NCBI GenBank assembly: GCA_020152595.1
Contig: JAIGNY010001641.1
Coordinates: forward strand, 477,001-541,000
DNA from: Chiridota heheva
Taxonomy: Eukaryota; Echinodermata; Holothuroidea; Apodida; Chiridotidae
Direction of reading: 5' to 3'
DNA length: 64,000 bases
Made by a program: the position numbers and the translations under genes. This document shows positions 33,743 to 45,562 of this stretch, one piece after another. Numbering within the stretch: position 1 is the first letter of the stretch; every line of letters begins with the position of its first letter. The notes beneath the pieces are model-generated. The model saw only the letters and a list, made by a program, of their open reading frames with translations. It ran no database searches and was not told the origin of the DNA.

Positions 33743-34010
33743 TTTTTAGGGGAAGGGGGAGGGGGGGGGAGGAGAAAGGAAGAATAGGATTTTCTCAAAT
33801 TTGAGTGATTTTTAATTTTCTTTATTTTCATACAACTCAACATTGTTAATGATGGAAAGATCCAAGTTAGTAAATTACTTGTGATCCAAGGTCGAAGGAG
33901 CAATCAGCTGTTGAATAGAACAGAACATGGTAGAGTGTGTGGTTCAGTGTATATCACACAGAGCTTTTTCTATGGCACTCTACAACTGAGGCATTATGCT
34001 TATCAAAGGT

Positions 34011-34525
34011 GTCCAAACAGCAGAAGGCATCCAAACAGCTGAAGACATCCAAACAGTAAAATGCATTTAAACAGCAGAAGGCATCCAAACAGCAGAAGGC
34101 ATCCAAACAGCAGAAGGCATCCAAACAGCAGAAGGCATCCAAACAGCATCAAACAACAGAAGGCATCCAAACAGCAGAAGGCATCCAAACAGCAGAAGGC
34201 ATCCAAACAGCAGAAGGCATCCAAACAGCAGAAGGCATCCAAACAGCAGAAGGCATCCAAACAGCAGAAGGCATCCAAACAGCAGAAGGCATCCAAACAG
34301 CAGAAGGCATCCAAACAGCAGAAGGCATCCAAACAGCAGAAGGCATCCAAACAGCAGAAGGCATCCAAACAGCTGAAGGCATCCAAACAGCAGAAGGCAT
34401 CCAAACAGCAGAAGGCATCCAAACAGCAGAATGCATCCAAACAGCAGAAGGCATCCAAACAGCAGAAGGCATCCAAACAGCAGAAGGCATCCAAACAGCA
34501 GAAGGCATCTAAACATCAGAAGGCA
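34011..34525 (+). repeat. 18-bp minisatellite (about 28 units)
   Basis: Unit CAGCAGAAGGCATCCAAA, very homogeneous from about 34070 to 34520. The unit length is a multiple of three and lacks stops in nearly all frames, so long open frames appear on both strands (KASKQQ repeats on +, and Cys/Leu/Phe-rich on -). I see no splice sites or flanking coding sequence, so I do not call a gene. Confidence 0.97.
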
Positions 34526-37500
34526 TCCCTTCTGAGACACAGTACCTTTGTTAGTTTCAAGAAAATGCATTTAAATTAAAGACTTCCAGGAATTGAAAAT
34601 CCCTTTTTAAGGAAAATATCAATTGTCCAAATAATGATATGCCACCAATCCTACAAAAAGTGTTAATACACTCAAGGGGTGATCTTTAAATCCCCTGCCC
34701 ATGCTGCAACCAACAAATGTCCTGAAAGCTGATGCTTGGATATCATTTTAGTAAACATACACATGAAAGTGAATATAAAGCTAAATTTTTTTTTTTTTAC
34801 CTCAAGCCTTCCAGGTTATGCTCTTTAAATTTTGTTCACAGAGATGACAAAGAGACCTCAAAATGAGATGATGCATTTCCATCTGAAATAAAGAAAATAA
34901 TGAGGCAAAATACTGAATGATTTATCATCTTTACAGTATGTACAAATTCTGTGCTCACAGAGTGGTAAGAGTTTAGTAATGGCCAGAAACTTAGCCTATT
35001 TATCATATGATTTACTAAAATGATAACTACTGCAATATGTTTTGTACAAATGATTACACAGATCAAATGATCACAAATGATTATAGAGTATCTCTGAACA
35101 AATGCTGTACATACATGTACATGAAAATTGATAACTTGTAAATGACTTCTGCAGTTAAAATGCATTGCTATTCTTACAGTAACGACAGTTGATATGGACA
35201 ATTTAAACACAATAAGATGGCAGGGATTCAAATGCGCAAGTTCACACAAGAGAGCCTTCCTTGGAATGATAAATCTGAAATGCGACTGCATTTTAATAAA
35301 GTGCATTTTGTTTATACAACTTTTTCTCCAATTCACCCCTATTTTTCCACTTTTTTATAAATATGATTAAGACCCACTTGATCAAATTGAAACAAATCAT
35401 CCTGGTGGGATAAATTAGGATGAACTTTAGAAGCAGGTTCACTCTCGAAAAATAATCAGATTCATGAACTTCCGAGGTGAAGGATGTAATCTTATCAATT
35501 ATTAAAGAATCTTTTGTGTAATCTTATGGCTCCCATGCAGTATCTTCGGCTACAGTAGCATTAAAGTTGCATGGTCGAGCATTGTACTAATCTTAATAAA
35601 AGAAAGATGCATATTTATGTTGGAAGAACTTATTATGTATGTCCAAACTATGATGGCATATCCCTGTTAGCTGGGCAGCAAAATTGCAAGGCCACCAGCT
35701 GTACTAAGATAGCTTAACTATAAAATGATGCATATTTTTTTGTATGTATTACATATCATGTACATCTGCTTAAAAATCATGCAGATATCCCCACTTTCCT
35801 CCTTGCTATGAAAACACATTTTTATACCAGCTACACTTATTGTTCAGAGATTAATTGGTTCTGTAAACAATTATCCACTCAATAATTATATTTATTGTGC
35901 ATTAGTGACATTAACGGTCAATGTTTGTCAATTGTTTGTTTTACTGAACTGCCGGAATTGGCCAAAAACGGCGATTGGGGAATAAATGAGATGTACACAA
36001 CATGCATAATAGAGTAAATGGAGTATGACACAAAAATTACAGCCTGAAACTATTTAACTACGCCTCTCTTTCATTTTAAACCTAAAGTTATTATTTTTAT
36101 GCCACGAAGTGCAGTAACACATCATAGAAAGATGATATGCAAATTCTTTCCTCAATTTTAAAATGAGAGCCAAAATATTGCATGCAAAAAAAAAAAGGGT
36201 AGGCCTACGCCTATTTCCCATTGTGTATTGAATCATTGTTTTGTAGGCTAAATGAAAATAAATTAAGGGAAATTTCTTTTGCCTTAGCCTGCACAAACTT
36301 CTGAGCCACATTACTACAGTGCATCACAACTGTAGTAATTTTTAAAAGAATCTTGCATACGATCACCATATGTACATGTACATGTAGCTTCAATTATTTT
36401 GACCTAGAATTGGTCCAAGTTTTTCTTTTCTTAGGCCCAAGGCCTATCCTGGCACACTATCTTGACGAAGTAAGCACTGCAATATTAACACCAGTAGGCC
36501 CTAGTATCAGTATCACTTTCTTGGCCTTCAATTTTTGATCTTATTCCTACTATTTTAAAACTCAGTTATTCAACAGCAAAAAGTAGTTGCCATGGAAACA
36601 ACCTGAAAATCTTACCAAAAAGTGCCCCAAAAAAGTGTGAGTTTCTTGATTAGACAACATTGCACACATACAAGCACTGTCTGTAGTGCATAAAGAAAGG
36701 TAAACAAGCCAACTTGACCCAGCGTCATTTGCAGGAACCTGCAGGAAATAATCCAAAAAACACAATTTAGGCAAGCTATTTTCCAAAATTTGCTGAAATT
36801 AGTAACTGAATGTCACCAATAATATTAAGATAACTTATCGTTAAAAAATGTGATCGATTTCAGGTTTTTTTTCAGTACTTTTGTAACGACTTGCTCTACA
36901 ACTGCACATGACTTTCATTGAGAAACTACAGTAAAATACACACTGCGCAGCCATATAACGTAAGGCACAGGTCACTTCAAAATGACCTGAGTATAGTAAT
37001 GACGTCATTTGCTGGCTTGCTCTAGCACTCTCAGCGGCTACACACATTGTTGGAAAGGGACTTTTATGGGGCCCATGGAATGTGGGTTTTGAGTGAATCT
37101 GCTGAGGATTAAGTTAGAGCCGTGTAGGGTTTTTTTTGTAGGTGTTTCCTTGCTGGAGGCTACGCTTTACGACCGTCAGCTCTCCCATGTGTGGAAGCTC
37201 TTTGATCTGATTCACAAAGATTTTATTAGTAGCAAGAAAGTTTCATAAATTATGTCAGAATGTCAAGCATATGGCTGTACAATTCATTCTTTTGGGAATT
37301 TTCTTCAGTCAGTATCCCCCATCGGTAACATTAGGCCTAAACTGATGAAAGCTTATACTATACCATATATGGTATGGGTATACAGTAAAAAACTAGCCTA
37401 ACGTAGGCCCTTACTAGTAGTGCTACTGTACTACGAACCAGTTACGGTACCGAAATAGAGACAAGAAAACAATTATATTATCCCCACCTAAAGAAAACTA

Positions 37501-38420
37501 ATCTTTAAAATAAAGCAAATAATCTTTCAAATCAAAATTTAATTGTGCCTCTAAAGCACGTGAAAACCGTGAAATCATTCGCACTTAAATCCTAATCGTC
37601 GTTGTTCAGTGTTGTCTTTCGTGAAATATTTCATGGCAACAGAAAAATAATGGAACTGATTCTAAAATGTCACTTCTGGACCTGAAAACTGGCAGTTTCA
37701 AATTATATCTAACAATATGGCAACCTCCATAGGGCCTCAAACTTTGAATAAAATCTGGAAACAGGTTGATTTTTTGAGGGAAAGGTATTGATTTTTGGAA
37801 TCTTCATACATTTTTATTCAAATAGCACCCATCTTATTCTGTGCGGTTTGTGTCTCCTTTGATAATAGTCCTTTCTGATAAAAAAACTGTGTTTTGATTA
37901 TGATGTTTTGTATGTTAATAATCTAGTTCATAATATTTTATTGCCTCAGTATCATGACTTTAGGCCTAATTCATTCACACAAGTGTTTTATATGTTGTAA
38001 GTTTTACAAGCACTGAGTTACCAAAGAAATTACCCCTATATTTAGAATATCTCCCAAAGATAACAAAATTTCCTGGTCGCTACACCCCTGGAAGTATAAG
38101 AGCCTTTTGATAAAGTACGCAGAATGATGACATTTTATTTGAAGCATAAGGAGAGTGTACGTTTTGTATGCCTTTTAGTCAGTTGTTTGCCACTGTGTCA
38201 GAGTGAAATATGAATAGGTTGAGTCATCAATGGTGTGTGACACATAATGCATATTTGTTTTGATAACTGAGAATAAATTTAGAGTGACACATTGTGAAAT
38301 ACATAAATGCATTACAGACTTTTGCATTATATAAATGTGTTATCATTAAATAGATTAATAGCTTTCACACATCAGATTTACTTCAGCCATCAGGGGTTGA
38401 ATTTCCCACTGTTCCACTGT
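34526..38420. other. AT-rich DNA; no supported gene
   Basis: The 166-codon minus-strand frame at 34836-35336 has no domain and is biased to residues expected from AT-rich codons. A good minus-strand acceptor (TTTTCTTTATTTCAG, about 34883-34897) lies in it, but no matching coding frame follows. A diverged short duplication occurs around 35570-35770 (AAGATGCATATTTAT and AATGATGCATATTTT). At about 37160-37215 is the inverted relative of 29757-29830. Confidence 0.3.
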
Positions 38421-38423
38421 CCC

Positions 38424-38521
38424 AAGAACAGTGAATTTCATACAGGAACAGTGATTTTCATACAGGAACAGTGAATCTCATACAGGAACAGTGAATTTCA
38501 CACAAGAACAATGAATTTTTA
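38424..38521 (+). repeat. 20-bp tandem repeat (about 5 units)
   Basis: Unit ACAGTGAATTTCATACAGGA, five diverged copies. Confidence 0.95.
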
Positions 38522-38961
38522 AACATCACTTTACAAGCATGTGGCATCAGTGATCAATAACTTGATTTCTGCATAATAAACAATAAATGCATGTTGTCAA
38601 ACAAGATTATCATAGAATAATTTCTTCCAGTAAGAAAAAAGTTTTTCCTGGCTGGCCTGCAATTGTCAGCACAAATTCATCATGAATATGCAAGGCTGCT
38701 GTAATACTCGATTACTGTACGAATGTTTGTAACTGGATGCTGCAAATAATTAAGCAGTTGTAAATTAAGCCCTTTTCGAAGAAATAATTTGTCCTGTTAT
38801 CAGTGAAAACATTGGAACAGTGAAATCTGATCTAGAACCGTATTATTTGAGGCAAACAATTTAAATTTCCACCCCTGTACATGCATACTTAAATGAAAAT
38901 GAAACTTTTGTTGTGCCATGTTTTATGAGCTCAGCAAAATATATATAGAGAGCAAATATAG

Positions 38962-39037
38962 CAGTGGTATAGAAACGAGGGGTAGGGGGGACTGGGGGAC
39001 TTAGTCCCCTAGCTCACAATTTAGCTGTACACCACTG
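38962..39037. mobile_element. Tiny hAT-like TIR element (76 bp)
   Basis: CAGTGGTATAGAAACG at the left and CAGTGGTGTACAGC as the reverse complement of the right end. Flanking 8-mers do not match. It is probably an internally deleted hAT MITE. Confidence 0.4.
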
Positions 39038-39096
39038 GAGTCAAGTTATGATTCCAACTACAAATATGTTGTTTACACAGAACTAATGCTGTTTGG

Positions 39097-39418
39097 AATT
39101 TAAAGAGGCAATTTCGTCGCAAAACAAATCATAGATAGTGGTGTCATACATTGCAGGAGCTGTCCTTGGCGAAATCAATTTGTTGCCAAATAGCTTCTAT
39201 ACTCACAATAAAAATGCAGAAAAATTTAGAATAAAACTAAAAATGATAATTAATGTATTTTAATGGTAATTAGTTGATATATTGCATCTGTTAAGCATTT
39301 CAATGAGACTAAATTAACGTTGGCAATTTGTGTGTATTTAAAAAGTGTAAGATCCTAGAATTTTAGTTTTGTACTGTGTATTTGTAGTTGATGGTGATAT
39401 TGCTCGGTCCTTTAAATT
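39097..39418. mobile_element. TIR element (about 322 bp), TTTAAAG ends
   Basis: The left end AATTTAAAGAGGC and the reverse complement of the right end (AATTTAAAGGACC) are inverted. The left subterminal AATTTCGTC parallels the CGTC of the element at 14520. No coding. Confidence 0.5.
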
Positions 39419-39604
39419 AGGCTCTTTATAGGTGACCATAATACAGCTAGGATCGGTTAGTGCACAAACTATAATAGCGAACTTTGAAGATATTTTATGG
39501 ATTTAATTGTTTGCTAGACACACAAAAAGAATGAGGGATTGAAAATACATGTGTTTGTTTCATAGAAATATAAACATAAGTACTTTGAGAAATGTGGGGA
39601 TGTG

Positions 39605-39775
39605 ACATCACTGCTAGGCTGATTTCAGTCATTTCTACACAAATGAGACTACTATAAACTTGAATATCTCTTTTATTAACAGAATGAGATATTGAAATGC
39701 TTCCATCGCCATGTTGTTTCTTTTGAAGTCATTCTTTTATATAAGATGAACTGGCTCATCCAGTAAATTAAAGTT
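39605..39775 (+). mobile_element. Half copy (right arm) of the long-TIR MITE
   Basis: GATTTCAGTCATTTCTACAC, ACTTGAATATCTC, AGAATGAGATATTGAAATGC and TTGTTTCTTTTGAAGTC follow the right-arm order of 15827-16417. Confidence 0.6.
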
Positions 39776-40713
39776 TTAAGTTTAGTTTAGCGCCTTGTAT
39801 GTACCATAAAGAATAGGAAAGTAAGTTATCCACTAGAAGCAAGAAGTATTAATAGCACAAAATATAATTATGTTTGAACTAATATGGTTATATACAGTAG
39901 TCATCTATTCTTGATTCGCATGAGTGAGGGAGACTTTGGTGCCATTGTCAGCAAGAGATACTTTTAACCATCATAAAATTCTATACTTCTCATTCCTCCT
40001 TGAAATAAAAACAGGTCACATATGTGACATACAGTAATTATTCCATCTTCTTCACTCTTTGATCAATACACTCATCCCGCCTAGCTCTTCTATTTTCTCA
40101 GCTAGTACTCCTGAATGCATCAATTTGTGACAATCAAGCAGGCACCGCTTTCCATTAAAACACTTCACGAACATTTTTCATATTTTGTTGTTGAAAATTT
40201 CAACAGAAGGAGATACGATGCAGTGAAAGTGAAGAAGTAAATCCATACCAGCTTTTCACGACAAAGTTCCAGCCTGAAATGTAATCATGATCTGCTTTGA
40301 TCCAATTAAAGCCATTGGTCGCTTGCTATTTTGTTTCTGAAATTAAATCCTGTAACCACTATGCAAGAAACCTGTAAATGTCAGTAAAAAAATATACGAG
40401 CAGTTAATTGGAGTACATGTACATATTGGTAGAAAATAGTCCTAAAAATGACAAATTTTAACATTGATTTTATTATAGCGTGGTATATGAAATGATCAGT
40501 ACTTTTGTTTTCGATCTTCACTCTGAAAAAGAATTTTGATTAAGTTTTATCGCTTGCAGTAGTGTGAATGAATGTGTGTGTGTGTGTGTTGCTTACTGCG
40601 CAGCAACAGTTTGCTAAGTGGTTCAAGTTTCCAGATTTGTCCAATAAATTGATCAGCTGCTCGGATGATTAACACAATCGGCTTGTCAAACATGCCCGGG
40701 ATAAAACTGGCAA
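39776..40713. other. AT-rich DNA; short (TG)n at about 40574
   Basis: A brief GTGTGTGTGTGTGTG run; otherwise nothing recognised. Confidence 0.4.
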
Positions 40714-40719
40714 ATGGCG
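40714..40719 (+). CDS. Tentative first coding bases before a strong donor
   Basis: ATGGCG is followed directly by GTGAGTAAG, an almost ideal splice donor, in a locally GC-richer stretch. Read as a start exon (Met-Ala) in phase 0, it joins the candidate exon at 40972-41038 across a 252-bp intron. The evidence is only the two splice-like sites and the shared phase. Confidence 0.2.
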
Positions 40720-40971
40720 GTGAGTAAGAGCAACGTATCCTCTTTTTGCTTCTGTTTTTTTAAAAGAGCTGCTTGAAGAATAACGACCAGTTTCAGATGA
40801 TTCGTCATCGTGACAAATGTTTTCATTGCCCTTGCATTTTATTATACCTGCCAGGTTTTTTGCATACATCATTGAAAGTGAATAAATTGATGAGAATTTA
40901 AAGAGGATTAATCATACCGTATATTGATTGTGTTTCGACTTTTGATGATGGGAATAAGAGACTTGTTACAG

Positions 40972-41038
40972 ACTTCTGGAGGAGATAGAAAACATGTTCC
41001 TAATTTCAATGTTGAAAGGAAACTCCGGGATCTAAGAG
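40972..41038 (+). CDS. Tentative small coding exon (unknown protein)
   Basis: The 67-bp segment lies between an AG (CTTGTTACAG) and a donor (G|GTAATTTT). It is open in the frame set by the upstream candidate, giving TSGGDRKHVPNFNVERKLRD and two more residues. Charged, protein-like composition is unusual for this AT-rich region. An alternative is a start at ATGATGGG (40946), in the same frame. No downstream exon was recognised and no family is known to me. Confidence 0.22.
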
Positions 41039-41159
41039 GTAATTTTTTCTTGCTCTAGTCGTTCTGCGCACCATTGGAATAATTATGTATTCATTGTATT
41101 GTTTAGTTGTGATTTTGAATCATGTAAATTGTCAAATACATCTTTTTATGCTGAGTTAA

Positions 41160-42140
41160 ATTTCTGCGTTAGAGAGTCTTCTGTGTTGAAAAGTCTTCTG
41201 CGTTGGAAATTCTTCTGCACTAGAAAAATCTTTAAATCTGCGTTAGAAAGTCTTCTGTGTTAGAAAGTCTTCTGTGTTAAAAATTCTTCTGCCTAAATTA
41301 ATCGAAATTCTTTTGCTTTGGAAATTCTTCTGCCTAAATTAATACAAATTCTTTTGCATTAGAAATTCTTCTGAGCTAGAAAGTCTTTTGCATTATAGAA
41401 AGTCTGCATTATAGAAAGTCTTCCGTGTTGAAAAGTCTTCTGTTGTTAGAGATTCTTCTGCTAGAAAAATCTTATGTGTTGGAAAGTCTTCTGTGCTAAA
41501 AAAGTCTTAATTCTGCGTTAGAAAAGTCTTAATTCTGCGCTAGAAAAGTCTTAATTTTGCATTAGAAATTCTTTTGTGTTAGAAAGTCTTAAATCTGCAC
41601 TAGAAAAAGTCTTAATTCTGTGTTGCGTTTGAAAAGTTTAATTCTTCTGTCTTAGAAATGTCTTAATTCTGTGTTAGAAAAGTCTTAATGTTTGGAAGTC
41701 TTTTGTTTGAAAGTCATTTGTGTTAGAAAGTATTCTGTGTTTGAAAGTCTTCTGTGTATGAAAGTATTTTGTGTTTAAAAGAAAGTCTGTGTTTAATTCT
41801 ACATTAGAAAGCCTTCTGTGTTAGAAAGTTTGATGTGTTTAAAAGTCGTCTTCTGTCTTAAAAAGTTTGATGTGTTTGAGAGTCTTCTGTGTTTGAAAGT
41901 ATTTTATGTTTGAAAGTCTGTGTTTGAAAGTCTTCTGTTTAAAAGTCTGTGTTTAAAAGTTTCTGCATTTGAAAGTCTTCTGTGTTTGAAAGTCTTCTGT
42001 GTTTGAAAGTCTTCTGTGTTTGAAAGTCTTCTGTGTTTAAAAGTATTTTGTGTTTGAAAGTCTTTTATGTTTAAAAGTCTTTTGTGTTTGAAAGTCTTCT
42101 GTGTTTGAAAGTCTTCTGTATTTGAAAGTCTTCTGCTAAT
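41160..42140 (+). repeat. Degenerate ~16-17-bp minisatellite
   Basis: GAAAGTCTTCTGTGTTT units are irregular in the first two thirds (extra AAATCTGCGTTA and AATTCTTCTGCC fillers) and nearly regular from about 41880 to 42135. The minus-strand frame (Lys/Thr/Phe repeats) is an artefact. Confidence 0.95.
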
Positions 42141-43454
42141 GTAATGGAGGCCACCCACCATGTACTTATACTGCACCCACACATGCCATAAACTTTTACT
42201 GTAAAGGCGAACTTCAAAAGGTCAAAGAAAATTTGTTAGGCATTTAAAATATTTTTAGATATGGTACACATCACAAAACTATGCAAAAAGCCACGGGTAT
42301 CAGAAAAGTGTTCCATTCTTGCTTTTGAGAAAATAGGGGATTGAATGTCAAAATCTCTCTTCTGGCCTACAGACTTGTGCACTTAACTAACCTTTTATCC
42401 ATGCATGTAACCATTATTTTAGATAGATGTTTTCCTGTAATTACTTTATGAAAGCATTGAAGACTTTATTAGAGGTATTCCACGACGATGTCATTGTTTT
42501 GTTTTGGCCAGCAAATCATGACAAATTAACATGCAGATGAATAGCAAAAAGACTAAAATTTCACGGCAATTTTATTTTTTTAAGAATGGGAAAACATTTT
42601 CATGTCATCACACAAAAATGATACAGGATAATTATAAGTTTGTTAAAAATAGCCAAAAGTATAAATACTCGACTGATTATAAAGAAAACAAGGATAGTTT
42701 TTCGAAATACCGATAAACATCGGAGCAGAAATTCACAAAAAACTGCCCTTCATTAAAGATGGCATCATCAACAGATTGCTTGTAGTAATTCCAACTTATA
42801 AAATCTTTGGGACAAATTTTACTTGTTATCAATATCTTGATAAAGTATGTATCATATTTTGAAATAATTGTGATCATGGTTTTGAATATATTCATGTAAA
42901 GCTTTTTACAACTCATGCATTTCACAATACTTAATTTCCCAAATTGAGAAACAATTAGGTCCTTTAATTTGGAGCTTTTTAATGGATTTTTCGCTGGTGG
43001 GCAACAATGGTAATTATTAGAAAGCTATTCCCTGTGTAGCAGGAGTGGCACCACCGGTTTGTGGGGGATGGATTAGGGAAAAACAGATCCTCCACCCTTT
43101 TATTTTGAATAAGAATATGATGACAAAGAATCAATAAAAGTACCCCATGCAAGATATTTTTTCTCTCCAAATCATATGAAAATTGCTAATGAACTATTTT
43201 CTTTTTGCTTGTCAGGCCTTCATGGAAAGTATGTAGGTTGGGCCACCAGTACCACAATTTTAAACAAATGGTGGGGCATATATAATGATTGGTGGGTCAA
43301 ATGGCCTGTACCAGACTGGTCTTTTGATACATTAGAGTTATCATCCTTTGTCACCAGGCTCCAGCATGCTTCCTAATCGGAGGAACTAGGCTAATTAGTT
43401 TGATAAATCGTTAGCAGTTCAAAAGGCATAGTGACATGTATCAGTTTTCAGCCC
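42141..43454. other. AT-rich DNA; one splice-flanked open frame of doubt
   Basis: The + strand frame 43176-43376 includes TTGCTTGTCAG as a possible acceptor and a Trp-rich product (NKWWGIYNDWWVKW). I recognise no domain and do not call it. Nothing else seen. Confidence 0.3.
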
Positions 43455-44710
43455 AACCAATAGTGTTGGGTTGAGGCTCTGTGTTGGGTTAAGGCTCTTG
43501 TGTTTGGTTGAGGTTCTGTATTGGCTTGAGGCTCTGTGTTTGGTTGAGGCTCTGTTGGGTTGAGGCTCTGTGTGGGGTTGAGGCTCTGTGTTTGGTTGAG
43601 GCTCTGTATTGGCTTGAGCTTCTGTGTTGGGTTGAGGCCCTGTGTTGGGTTGAGGCTCTTTTGGGTTGAGGCTCTGTGTTGGGTTGAGGCTCTGTGTTTG
43701 GTTGAGGCTCTGTGTTGGGTTGAGGCTCTGTGTTGGGTTGAAGCTCTGTGTTTGGTTGAGGCTCTGTGTTGGGTTTAGGCTCTGTGTTGGGTTGAGGCTC
43801 TGTGTTTGGTTGAGGCTCTGTATTGGCTTGAGCTTCTGTGTTGGGTTGAGGCTCTGTGTTGGGTTGAGGCTCTTTTGGATTGAGCTCTGTGTTGGGTTGA
43901 GGCTCTGTGTTTGGATTGAGGCTCTGTTTGGGTTGAGGCTCTGTGTTGGGTTGAAGCTCTGTGTTGGGTTGAGGCTCTTGTGTTTGGTTAAGGCTCTGTT
44001 GGATTGAGGCTCTGTGTTGGGTTGAGGCTCTATGTTGGGTTGAGGCCCTGTGTTTGGTTGAGGCTCTGTTGGGTTGAGGCTCTGTGTTGGGTTGAGGCTC
44101 TGTGTTGGGTTGAGGCTCTGTGTTGGGTTGAGGCTCTGTGTTGGGTTGGGGCTCTGTGTTGGATTGAGGCTCTGTATTGGGTTGAGGCTTTGTGCTGGAT
44201 TGGGCCTCTGTGTTTGGTTGAGGCTCTGTGTTGGGTTGATGCTCTGTGTTGATTTGAGGTTTTGTGTTGGGTTGAAGCTCTGTTGGATAGGGCCTCTGTG
44301 TTTGGTTGAGGCTCTGTGTTGGGTTGAGGCTCTGTGTTGATTTGAGGCTTTGTGTTGAGTTGAGGCTCTGTGTTGGATTAAGGTTCTGTATTGGGTTAAG
44401 GCTCTGTGTTGGGTTAAGGCTCTGTGTTGGATTGGGCCTCTGTGTTTGGTTGAGGCTCTGTGTTGGGTTAAGGCTCTGTGTTGGGTTGAGACTCTGTGCT
44501 GGATTGAGGCTTTGTGTTGGGTTGAGGCTCTGTATTGGATTGGGCCTCTGTGTTTGGTTGAGGCTCTGTGTTTGGTTGAGGCTCTGTGTTGGGTTGGAAG
44601 TTCTGTATTGGGTTGAGGCTCTGTGTTGGGTTGAGGTTCTGTGTTGGTTTGAGGCTCTGTGTTGAGTTGAGGCTCTGTGTTGAGTTGAGGCTCTGTGTTG
44701 GGTTGAGGTT
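43455..44710 (+). repeat. 18-bp minisatellite (about 70 units)
   Basis: Unit TGTTGGGTTGAGGCTCTG with variants (TTTGGTTGAGG, TTGGATTGGGCC). Larger blocks repeat too, for example the run ending TATTGGCTTGAGCTTCTG at about 43610 and 43825. Open frames (RLCVGL repeats) are artefacts of the 18-bp period. Confidence 0.97.
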
Positions 44711-44714
44711 ATAA

Positions 44715-44975
44715 ACTCACTTTTTGGCCTTTAAAATGTTTAAACATTTTGTTTTAACACCTCTGGTCTTGAAATTTGGCTCATAGAAGATGTTGTTTTC
44801 AGTTATAATCCTTTTATTTTGTTAGGTCATTGTAATTTTGTAGCTATAGTGAAAAAGATGCAAATTGTTTATGTTTTCAGAGATTTTTAGTAGATACTCC
44901 ATAGTGTCATGTTACACCTTCAGTAAGCACAAGCTCCATTTTCTTTCACGATCAAACTACCCATCATGCATGAAT
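44715..44975 (+). repeat. Dispersed repeat, copy B (partner at 2053-2385)
   Basis: Same ordered landmarks as copy A. It lies directly after the 18-bp minisatellite and runs into the 14-bp minisatellite at its GAATAGACCAGCAGACC end. Confidence 0.75.
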
Positions 44976-44982
44976 AGACCAG

Positions 44983-45170
44983 CAGACCACAACATGCAGA
45001 CCACTACATGCAGACCACTGCATGCAGACCACTGCATGCAGACCACTACATGCAGACCATTGCTTGCAGACCACTACATGCAGACCACTGCTTGCAGACC
45101 ACTACATGTAAACCACTACATGCAGACTACTACATGCAGACCACTGCATGCAGACCATTGCTTTGACCGA
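44983..45170 (+). repeat. 14-bp minisatellite (GCAGACCACTACAT)
   Basis: About 13 units of GCAGACCACT with ACAT, GCAT or GCTT endings. It seems to have grown from AGCAGACCA in the dispersed repeat just upstream. The same motif is scattered through the SINE copy that follows. Confidence 0.95.
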
Positions 45171-45173
45171 AAG

Positions 45174-45562
45174 GTGAACACACAATTACAATGACGCTTG
45201 CAGGTGCAGACGCGTTTCGCCCACGTTGCTTGCAGGCGTTCTTGCAGGCGGTTATGATAGTACAAATGCTATCAGACATTGCTTGCAGACATTGCTTGCA
45301 GACATTGCTTGCAGACATTGCTTGCAGAGAACACAGGCACATTGGCAGACATTGCGGACAGACATAACATCGACAACCAAGTCAATGTCCACGGCAGACA
45401 TTTTGATAACCAGTTGTGGTGCACTTGGACATTGCCTACCCACCCCAGGCTTGAACATTGCTTGCAGGGCATTGCGTGGTCTGTAGACAGGTATAATAAC
45501 CATTGCTACAGACCACAGTAGACCATTGCTAGTAGACCATTGCTTACAGACCATTGCTTGTT
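45174..45562 (-). mobile_element. SINE copy interrupted by a minisatellite motif
   Basis: The backbone follows 29431-29690: GTGAACACACAATTACAATG, GGTTATGATAGTA, AGAACACAGG, ACAACCAAGTCAATGTCCAC, TTGATAACCAGTTGTGGT, CCAGGCTTGAAC, GTGGTCTGTAGACAGG. Between these blocks CATTGCTTGCAGA or parts of it (AGACATT, ACATTGC) are inserted or substituted at roughly eight places, including a four-unit tandem at about 45274-45328 and one copy inside box B. The tRNA-like head is therefore destroyed. The motif continues to about 45562. Confidence 0.8.

Noticed and set aside
34061-34579. 172-codon KASKQQ-repeat frame and matching minus-strand frames
   Set aside because: The 18-bp repeat has no stop in nearly any frame; there is no start context, splice site or unique coding flank.
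34836-35336. 166-codon minus-strand frame, the longest outside repeats
   Set aside because: Composition expected from AT-rich DNA; no domain; the internal acceptor is not followed by a matching coding exon.
43176-43376. Trp-rich + strand frame after TTGCTTGTCAG
   Set aside because: No domain and no second exon; splice site alone is not enough.
43560-44665. RLCVGL-repeat frames
   Set aside because: Artefact of the 18-bp minisatellite period.
44983-45170. Possible CRISPR-like array
   Set aside because: Units are contiguous 14-bp repeats without unique spacers, in eukaryotic DNA.
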